Shown piece by piece: positions 1 through 4,294 of a stretch of DNA of 5,778 nt. Every line of letters begins with the position of its first letter. The stretch's first letter is position 1. The notes under the pieces were generated by a model. That model ran no database searches, was not told the DNA's origin, and saw nothing but the letters and a program-made list of their open reading frames with translations. The position numbers and the translations under genes were made by a program. This DNA is from Cellulomonas sp. GTDB lineage: Bacteria; Actinomycetota; Actinomycetes; Actinomycetales; Cellulomonadaceae. The stretch covers positions 2,055 to 7,832 of the forward strand of contig JAPSIJ010000090.1 in NCBI GenBank assembly GCA_031178805.1, in the 5' to 3' direction.

Positions 1-815
1 CCGCGCCGGTGGCCCGGGCGGCGGCCGACCTGCGGCCGCTGTGGTGGGTGGCGCGGGCGTGGGTGCTCTACCAGGTCGTGATGTGGCTGGCCGCGGAGTG
101 GAGCGTTCTGCCCCGGCTCGTGCGGCCGGAGCGGGACGGCGTCCCCGGGTCGGCCCGGCACTGGGCGCTGCTGCTGGTGCTGGCCGTGGTCTCGGTGCAG
201 TGGGGGCGCGGCCGGTGGGGCGCGGGCCAGCTGCCGCGGCTGTCGCGCGCGCTCACCGTGGTGGCCCTGCTGCTGGCGCTGCCGGTGGCGGTGTTCACCT
301 GGGAGTCGCGGTACTACGCCCCGGTCGCGGCGACCGTGCAGTACGTCGAGGTGCCGGTCGAGCTGCCGGGCCCGCAGGACGGCGTGTGGGTGGACGGGAT
401 GCAGGTGAGCAACCTGTTCGTCTACGACGCCGAGGGCGACCCGCTGTCCGGCGTGCAGGTGTACGACGACCGGGGCCGCGCGGTGCGGACCACCACGGAC
501 GAGGGGCTGGGCAGCTGGACGTTCCCCGGCGTGGACGAGCCGTGGACGTTCGTCCCGTCGTGGGACGAGGACGGCCGGGCGCGGTGGAACGTGTACCCGC
601 TGCAGGGCGCGCCCACCGACGAGTTCGCGTTCAGCGGCGAGCCGGGCGTCGCCCCGGAGCTGACCGGAGAGCCGCGCACGCCGCCGCGCCCGTTCGCCAA
701 GGCGCCCGCCGTGCAGCCGGGAGCGACCCCCGCGGCGGGCTCCGGGGCGGGGGACCGAGGTCCCGGTCCGACCCCCGGCGCGACGGCGTCGGCCGCGCCC
801 ACAGCCGGCTCCTGA
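1..815 (+). CDS. Membrane protein with extracytoplasmic carboxypeptidase-regulatory-like domain, 5' partial
   Basis: The reading frame is open to the left edge. A GTG at 9 is the first possible start, but the few bases before it show no Shine-Dalgarno, so the true start is probably upstream. The visible 268 residues (counted from GTG 9) have three hydrophobic stretches, at about 14-31, 52-66 and 80-98, separated by short Arg-rich linkers. A roughly 135-residue non-membrane domain follows. Within it, the run 'NLFVYDAEGDPLSGVQVYDD' followed by 'TTTDEGLGSWTFPG' has the pattern of small beta-sandwich carboxypeptidase-regulatory or SpaA-like domains (DxxGxPLxGVxVxV...TTTDxxG). The last ~45 residues are Pro/Ala/Gly-rich low complexity. 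I do not recognise the protein. Some actinobacterial proteins with an N-terminal permease-prefix (HAAS) domain look broadly like this, but the N-terminus is missing. Stop TGA at 813-815; ndh follows after 80 bp. Confidence 0.75.
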   Translation, partial: APVARAAADLRPLWWVARAWVLYQVVMWLAAEWSVLPRLVRPERDGVPGSARHWALLLVLAVVSVQWGRGRWGAGQLPRLSRALTVVALLLALPVAVFTWESRYYAPVAATVQYVEVPVELPGPQDGVWVDGMQVSNLFVYDAEGDPLSGVQVYDDRGRAVRTTTDEGLGSWTFPGVDEPWTFVPSWDEDGRARWNVYPLQGAPTDEFAFSGEPGVAPELTGEPRTPPRPFAKAPAVQPGATPAAGSGAGDRGPGPTPGATASAAPTAGS

Positions 816-831
816 CCCGTTCCCAGGACTT

Positions 832-847
832 TGTGCCCAGGATCACG
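832..847. promoter_or_regulatory. Weak Rex-like operator candidate upstream of ndh
   Basis: TGTGCCCAGGATCACG has the TGTG-N8-CAC spacing of Rex (NADH/NAD+ sensor) operators, whose consensus is TGTGAAC..GTTCACA. The outer TGTG and CAC match. The inner AA/TT positions and the final A do not, so this is a degenerate match. Rex control of respiratory genes is established in Streptomyces, so the location is sensible, but the site could easily be chance. Confidence 0.2.
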
Positions 848-882
848 TGGCGTCGGGTTCGCTTTCCACAAGTCATGGGACG

Positions 883-895
883 TACCGTTGGACCC
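883..895 (+). promoter_or_regulatory. Probable -10 element for leaderless ndh transcript
   Basis: TACCGT at 883-888 fits the actinobacterial TANNNT -10 element. Seven bases separate it from the ATG at 896, so the expected transcription start falls on or next to the start codon. No Shine-Dalgarno is visible before the ATG, as expected for a leaderless mRNA. The -35 is weak: TTCGCT at 858-863 is the best I see, with a 19-bp spacer. Confidence 0.5.
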
Positions 896-2407
896 ATGTC
901 TGAGTCCACCGTCACGACCCCTGCGCCGACCTCCGGGCCGAAGCCCCGGAAGGTCCCGCGCATCGTCATCCTCGGCGGCGGGTCCGTGGGGCTGTACTCG
1001 GCTCGCCGGCTCCGTCGCCGCCTGGGGAACCGGGAGGCCGCGATCGTCGTGGTCGACCCGCGCCCCTACATGACCTACGCCCCGTTCCTGCCCGAGGCCG
1101 CCGCCGGCTCGATCGACGCCCGCTACGTCGTGGCGCCGCACCGCCGCGCGCTCAAGGGCATCGACGCGCTGCAGGGCAAGGTCACCGAGATCCGGCACGC
1201 CGACCGCACGGTGCAGATCACGCCCGAGGAGGGCGAGCCGTACTGGATCACGTACGACCACCTCATCGTCGGCCTGGGCTCCGTCGCCCGCACGCTGCCC
1301 ATCCCGGGCCTGGCGGAGCAGGCGATCGGCTTCAAGAACGTCGAGGAGGCCATCGCCGTCCGCAACCACGTCCTGGGCCGGATCGACCGCGCGTCGTCCA
1401 CCTGGGACCCGGAGCTGCGCCGCCGGATGCTGACCTTCACCTTCGTCGGCGGCGGCTTCGCCGGCGTCGAGGCGATCGCCGAGGTCGAGGACATGGCCCG
1501 CGACGCGATCAAGCAGTACCCGTCGCTGGCGCCGTCCGACCTGCGGTTCGTGCTGGTCGAGGGCTCGCGGCGCATCCTGCCCGAGGTCTCCGAGGAGCTC
1601 GGTGGCTACACCCTGGAGCAGCTGCGCAAGCGCGGCATCGAGGTGTACCTGTCCACGTTCCTGAACTCCTGCGTCGACGGCCACGTCGTGCTGTCGGACA
1701 AGACCGAGTTCGACTCCGAGACCATCGTGTGGACCGCGGGCGTCAAGGCGAACCCGGTGCTGCAGAACTCCGACCTGCCGCTGGACAAGATGGGCCGCGT
1801 CATCACGCTGGCCACGCTGCAGATCGCGGACGCCGAGGGCAACGTCGTGCCGGACGCGTACGCCGCCGGTGACTGCGCCGCCGTGCCGGACCTGTACAAC
1901 CCGGGCTCGTTCTGCCCGCCGAACGCCCAGCACGCCATCCGCGAGGGCGCGCACCTGGCCGACAACCTGGCCCGCGTGCTGCGCAGCGCCGAGCCGACGC
2001 CGTACAAGCACAAGAACATCGGCGCCGTCGCGTCGCTGGGCATGTACAAGGGCGTCGCGCAGTTCCTCGGCAAGATCAAGGTCCGCGGCTTCCCGGCGTG
2101 GGTGCTGCACCGCTCGTACCACGTCATGGCGATGCCGACCCTGAACCGCAAGGTCGCCATCATGGCCGGCTGGACCTCCAGCCTGCTGTGGCGCCGCGAG
2201 ACCGTCGCGCTGGGCTCGATCCACGACCCGCGCGCCGAGTTCCGCGCCGCCTCGGTGCCGCCGAAGCCGAAGGCCGAGGCGCCGGCCGCCCCGGCGAAGG
2301 CCGAGGACCACTCGCCCGTCCCGAGCTCCGAGGTGAAGCCCTCCGGCGCGAACCGGGCCGACGACACCTCCGCGGCCGACAGCGCCTCGGCGAAGGCCAC
2401 CGCCTGA
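896..2407 (+). CDS. ndh: Type II NADH dehydrogenase (NDH-2), NADH:quinone oxidoreductase
   Basis: This is a 503-residue single-subunit, non-proton-pumping flavoenzyme that passes electrons from NADH to menaquinone at the inner face of the membrane. The first Rossmann motif, GGGSVG at 27-32, binds FAD and is followed by Asp54 and the NDH-2-type stretch 'YMTYAPFLPEAAAG' (58-71). The second, GGGFAGVE at 185-192, binds NADH. 'YAAGDCAAVPD' (from 322) carries the FAD-contacting Asp326. 'AQHAIREG' (344-351) is the quinone-site AQxAxxxG motif. A Trp/His/Arg-rich C-terminal segment near 400-445 is the usual membrane-associating region. The last ~50 residues are an Ala/Pro/Lys/Glu/Ser-rich tail, which makes the protein longer than typical NDH-2 (about 430-460). 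I chose ATG 896 because a TANNNT -10 lies just upstream. An in-frame ATG at 875 would add seven residues but lies before that -10. The gene appears monocistronic, with its own terminator. Confidence 0.95.
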   Translation: MSESTVTTPAPTSGPKPRKVPRIVILGGGSVGLYSARRLRRRLGNREAAIVVVDPRPYMTYAPFLPEAAAGSIDARYVVAPHRRALKGIDALQGKVTEIRHADRTVQITPEEGEPYWITYDHLIVGLGSVARTLPIPGLAEQAIGFKNVEEAIAVRNHVLGRIDRASSTWDPELRRRMLTFTFVGGGFAGVEAIAEVEDMARDAIKQYPSLAPSDLRFVLVEGSRRILPEVSEELGGYTLEQLRKRGIEVYLSTFLNSCVDGHVVLSDKTEFDSETIVWTAGVKANPVLQNSDLPLDKMGRVITLATLQIADAEGNVVPDAYAAGDCAAVPDLYNPGSFCPPNAQHAIREGAHLADNLARVLRSAEPTPYKHKNIGAVASLGMYKGVAQFLGKIKVRGFPAWVLHRSYHVMAMPTLNRKVAIMAGWTSSLLWRRETVALGSIHDPRAEFRAASVPPKPKAEAPAAPAKAEDHSPVPSSEVKPSGANRADDTSAADSASAKATA

Positions 2408-2423
2408 GCCGACCGGCTCGACC

Positions 2424-2460
2424 GACGCCCGCCCCCACCGCCACGGAGGGGGCGGGCGTC
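2424..2460 (+). terminator. Hairpin terminator after ndh
   Basis: A perfect 13-bp inverted repeat (GACGCCCGCCCCC at 2424-2436, GGGGGCGGGCGTC at 2448-2460) starts 16 bp after the ndh stop. Inside the 11-nt loop, CCG (2438-2440) and CGG (2444-2446) can pair too, extending the stem past an A/A mismatch. No U-tract follows, only GTCGTCC. This is common for GC-rich actinobacterial terminators. Being symmetric, it could also stop transcripts arriving on the - strand. Confidence 0.8.
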
Positions 2461-2505
2461 GTCGTCCAGGGCGGGTCCCGGCGCGGTGGCAGGATGGGCG
2501 CGCCG

Positions 2506-2579
2506 GCCCCCGTAGCCCAACCGGCAGAGGCAGCCGGCTTAAACCCGGCCCAGTGCGGGTTCGAACCCCGCCGGGGGCA
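2506..2579 (+). tRNA. tRNA-Leu(UAA)-like gene with short variable loop
   Basis: A full cloverleaf can be drawn. The acceptor stem is GCCCCCG (2506-2512) with CGGGGGC (2572-2578), and the discriminator is A2579. U8/A9 are 2513-2514. The D-arm is 2515-2531, with three stem pairs and G18G19 at 2523-2524. The anticodon stem is GCCGG/CCGGC (2533-2537, 2545-2549), with loop CTTAAAC and anticodon TAA at 2540-2542. The variable loop is only CCAGT (2550-2554). The T-stem is GCGGG/CCCGC with loop TTCGAAC (2560-2566). All acceptor, anticodon and T-stem pairs are Watson-Crick. The bases after the discriminator are CCC, so CCA is not encoded. The D-arm pattern GC..AA..GG.AGA.GC and A73 are leucine-type, yet canonical tRNA-Leu has a long variable arm. 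A weak -10-like CAGGAT (2490-2495) precedes it. It may be functional, a regulatory tRNA-like RNA, or a noncanonical isoacceptor. Confidence 0.85.
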
Positions 2580-2603
2580 CCCCGCGGCCGGCGCCTGACC
2601 CGG

Positions 2604-3338
2604 TCAGACCCGGTCGAGCCAGGTCGGCTGCCGGCCGTGCGCCGCGGCGTCGAGCACCTCGCGCGCGACCGCCGTGATCGGCGCGGACTCCCGGTGCGCC
2701 CGCCGGGCCAGCAGCGCGAAGGCGTCGCCCTCGTCGAGGTCCATCAGGTAGCGGACCGCGCCCTTGGCCCGGTCGACCAGCGCGCGGTCCTCCGCCGTCG
2801 AGCGGATGGCGAGGGCGTCGAGGTCGGGGCGGTCGGCCGCGTGCACCACCGCCACCGCGGCGATGTCGGCGAAGCCGCGCGCGGTCGTGCGCTCGTCCGC
2901 GGTCAGCGGGTGCGCCGTCGGCAGGAAGAGGCCCAGCGCGCCGAACGGGCGCCCCGCCCAGCGCAGCGGCAGGGCGTGCGCGGCGCGGTAGCCGCTACGG
3001 ACCAGCGGGCCGCCGAGCGCGGGCCAGCGCGCGCGCAGCGCCGTCTCGCCGACGACCGACACGTCGGCGTCCTGCGCCAGGGCGTCGATGCACGGGCCCG
3101 TGCCGACCTGCAGCTGGTACAGCTCCAGCGACCCGGCGGTGTGCGAGGAGGCGGCGAGCAGGTCGAGGCGGTCGGGGTGCGGGACCCGCACGTCCTCGGC
3201 GACGACGAGGCCCACGTCGCCGTCGAACGCCTCCGCGCACGCGGCGACGAGCTCGGTGAGGGTGCTGACCGCGTCCCGCTCGTCGGCGAGCGCGGCGAGG
3301 CCCGAGGCGAGCGCGGCGAGGGCGCCGGGGCGGCTCAT
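2604..3338 (-). CDS. GAF-ANTAR regulator (downstream member of tandem pair)
   Basis: This 244-residue protein is a probable cytoplasmic transcription antiterminator. Residues about 20-165 form a GAF sensor domain, with the family-typical 'VGTGPCIDAL' at 78-87 and a possible redox- or ligand-active Cys83. Residues about 175-231 form an ANTAR RNA-binding domain, a three-helix fold with 'VDRAKGAVRYLMD' at 188-200 and 'DAFALLARRAHRES' at 205-218. ANTAR proteins bind paired hexaloop hairpins in leader RNA and prevent termination. The ATG at 3338 is chosen because AGGAGG (3349-3344 on this strand) sits 5 nt upstream. A GTG at 3392 in frame would add an Asp-rich, unlikely 18-residue extension. The start is 43 bp after the stop of the upstream GAF-ANTAR gene, suggesting one operon. 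Ligand and RNA targets cannot be told from sequence. Confidence 0.9.
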   Translation of the reverse strand: MSRPGALAALASGLAALADERDAVSTLTELVAACAEAFDGDVGLVVAEDVRVPHPDRLDLLAASSHTAGSLELYQLQVGTGPCIDALAQDADVSVVGETALRARWPALGGPLVRSGYRAAHALPLRWAGRPFGALGLFLPTAHPLTADERTTARGFADIAAVAVVHAADRPDLDALAIRSTAEDRALVDRAKGAVRYLMDLDEGDAFALLARRAHRESAPITAVAREVLDAAAHGRQPTWLDRV

Positions 3339-3343
3339 GGTGC

Positions 3344-3349
3344 CCTCCT
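3344..3349 (-). promoter_or_regulatory. Ribosome binding site deciding the start at 3338
   Basis: AGGAGG is an ideal Shine-Dalgarno, 5 nt before the ATG at 3338. It fixes the start over the longer in-frame GTG at 3392 and implies efficient independent translation of the second operon gene. Confidence 0.85.
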
Positions 3350-3381
3350 GGTGGTCGGTGGTGCGGGTGGCGTGCGTGTCA

Positions 3382-4089
3382 TCATCGTCCACCCTCGGGT
3401 CCGAGCTGGAGCGTGCGGTCCAGCACCTGGTGCGCCACGTCCGCCATCCCGAGGTCGAGGGCGTACGCGTGCGCGCGGAGCAGGGCCGTGGCGTCGTCGG
3501 TGCCGACGGCGAGCTGGGCCATCACCATGCCGATCGCCTGGTTGATCGCGGAGCGGTCGTCCCAGGGCGCCTGGGCCGGGGCGGAGCCGGGGCTCGTGCC
3601 CTCGACCACCGCCACGGCCAGCAGGTCGGCGAGGAAGCCGAGCTCCTCGTCGTCCCGGGCGAGCGGCCCGGGCCGGGAGCGGTACAGCGCGAGCACGCCG
3701 AGCACCCCGCCGTCGGTGCGCAGCGGGACCGCGGTGAGCGTCAGCGCCGGCGTGCGGCGTGCCGCCGACTCCACGAACAGCGGCCAGGGCGAGGTCGCGT
3801 CGTCCAGGCGGGCGGTCACCGTGCGCTCCCGCTCCCGCTGCAGGGCGTCGGTGGCCGGGCCCTGGCCGACCACCTCGTGCAGCTGCTCGAGCTCCGCGGC
3901 GACGTCGTCGGTGGACCACAGCAGCATCCGCCCCGACGCGGCGTCGCCCGCGGGGCTCAGCGACAACGAGGCGCCGTCGGCGTCGGCGACCACGCGGACG
4001 GCCTCGCACAGCCGGCCCATCAGCGGCGCCTCGGGGCGGACCTGCGCGGCTGTCGAGGTCAGCGTGCTCAGCAGCGCAGAACGGTCCAC
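3382..4089 (-). CDS. GAF-ANTAR regulator (first member of tandem pair)
   Basis: This is a 235-residue protein with a GAF domain at about 20-163 ('LHEVVGQGPATDAL' at 70-83, 'PLRTDGGVLGVLALYR' at 122-137) and an ANTAR domain at about 177-226 ('INQAIGMVMAQLAV' at 182-195, 'DATALLRAHA' at 199-208). The probable role is signal-controlled RNA binding and antitermination. Unlike its partner it has Ala79 rather than Cys after the conserved GP, so the two GAF domains probably do not sense in the same way. The start is GTG 4089, since GGGAG lies 5 nt upstream. The next Met (4020) would cut into the GAF domain. Sequence identity with the downstream copy is limited outside family motifs, so this is an old duplication or two independently acquired paralogues. 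It is divergent from the efflux pump gene across a 205-bp shared regulatory gap. Confidence 0.88.
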   Translation of the reverse strand: MDRSALLSTLTSTAAQVRPEAPLMGRLCEAVRVVADADGASLSLSPAGDAASGRMLLWSTDDVAAELEQLHEVVGQGPATDALQRERERTVTARLDDATSPWPLFVESAARRTPALTLTAVPLRTDGGVLGVLALYRSRPGPLARDDEELGFLADLLAVAVVEGTSPGSAPAQAPWDDRSAINQAIGMVMAQLAVGTDDATALLRAHAYALDLGMADVAHQVLDRTLQLGPEGGR

Positions 4090-4116
4090 CGTCGCTCCCG
4101 CCCCGTCGTCCGCCGC

Positions 4117-4133
4117 GCTGCCGCTCCGGCAGC
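4117..4133 (-). other. Hairpin in leader of the GAF-ANTAR operon
   Basis: GCTGCCG (4117-4123) and CGGCAGC (4127-4133) form a perfect 7-bp stem with a 3-nt loop. On the - strand it lies 28 nt before the GTG start. If the -10 at 4145-4140 is right, it would sit at the very 5' end of the mRNA. It could stabilise the mRNA or act in control. The loop is too small to be an ANTAR hexaloop. Confidence 0.5.
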
Positions 4134-4139
4134 CCGACC

Positions 4140-4145
4140 AGCGTA
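4140..4145 (-). promoter_or_regulatory. Candidate -10 for the GAF-ANTAR operon
   Basis: TACGCT on the - strand (4145 to 4140), preceded by TGGT, matches TANNNT. It would give a start near 4133 and a leader of about 43 nt. No convincing -35 is visible. Confidence 0.35.
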
Positions 4146-4176
4146 ACCACTGCCCGAGGCCCTCGCCGCGCGGGGC

Positions 4177-4203
4177 GGGAATCCTCAGCCCGGTCGGGAC
4201 GTT
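4177..4203 (+). promoter_or_regulatory. SigR/SigH-type (thiol-stress ECF sigma) promoter for the efflux gene
   Basis: GGGAAT at 4177-4182 is followed after exactly 18 bases by GTT at 4201-4203. This is the established SigR consensus of Streptomyces and is close to that of mycobacterial SigH. It points at the efflux gene, with an expected start near 4209-4212 and a leader of about 85 nt. Both elements match without mismatch inside a 205-bp gap. Induction by disulfide or electrophile stress is an inference. Confidence 0.6.
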
Positions 4204-4209
4204 GGTCCC
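4196..4209. promoter_or_regulatory. Palindrome overlapping the -10 of the efflux promoter
   Basis: GGGACGTTGGTCCC is a perfect 5-bp inverted repeat (GGGAC/GTCCC) around GTTG. It covers the GTT -10 element and the bases just before the predicted start. A repressor bound here would block the promoter. The half-sites are short, so it may be chance in GC-rich DNA. Confidence 0.35.
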
Positions 4210-4214
4210 AGAGC

Positions 4215-4290
4215 GCGCCTCCCTCCGGGCGCCGGCCGCACGACGCCGGGCCCCGCGCGCACGCCGCCGACGACACCACCCGCGAGGGAG
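4215..4290 (+). promoter_or_regulatory. Structured 5' leader of the efflux gene with potential to hide the Shine-Dalgarno
   Basis: The Shine-Dalgarno GAGGGAG (4284-4290) has its exact complement CTCCCTC at 4219-4225. With one bulged C (4283) the pairing extends by C4226-G4282 and G4227-4229 with C4281-4279, giving 11 pairs that would hide the ribosome site. An alternative local hairpin, GCGCC 4215-4219 with GGCGC 4228-4232, places most of the anti-SD in an 8-nt loop and excludes part of the long helix. Two competing folds are what a translational switch would need. No known riboswitch class is recognised, and GC-rich DNA raises the chance of accidental pairing. Confidence 0.4.
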
Positions 4291-4294
4291 ACGC

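Noticed and set aside
41..895. Extension of the ndh frame upstream to 41
   Set aside because: The Arg/Gly/Ala-rich translation overlaps the preceding membrane protein in another frame. NDH-2 homology begins only after 896.
422..2311. Long - strand open frame opposite ndh
   Set aside because: It is the antisense of a clearly conserved NDH-2. Its Arg/Gly/Ala/Val-rich translation has no recognisable motif.
2597..2615. Direct repeat GACCCGGTC, A, GACCCGGTC across the GAF-ANTAR stop codon
   Set aside because: Only two 9-bp copies, partly coding. I considered an attachment site next to the tRNA, but there is no integrase and no overlap with the tRNA 3' end.
3339..3392. GTG start at 3392 for the downstream GAF-ANTAR gene
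   Set aside because: It would add an Asp-rich peptide overlapping the upstream stop codon. The AGGAGG at 3349-3344 clearly serves ATG 3338.
3382..3392. ATGATGAC run between the two GAF-ANTAR genes as a translation-coupling overlap
   Set aside because: The ATGs there are not in a frame that continues into the downstream ANTAR protein. The real start is 43 bp further on with its own strong SD.
4204..4294. ANTAR dual-hexaloop target in the efflux leader
   Set aside because: I looked for two stems with six-base loops of the A-N-N-G-N-N type and found none with convincing stems. ACGACG near 4240 lacks G at the fourth position and has no good stem.
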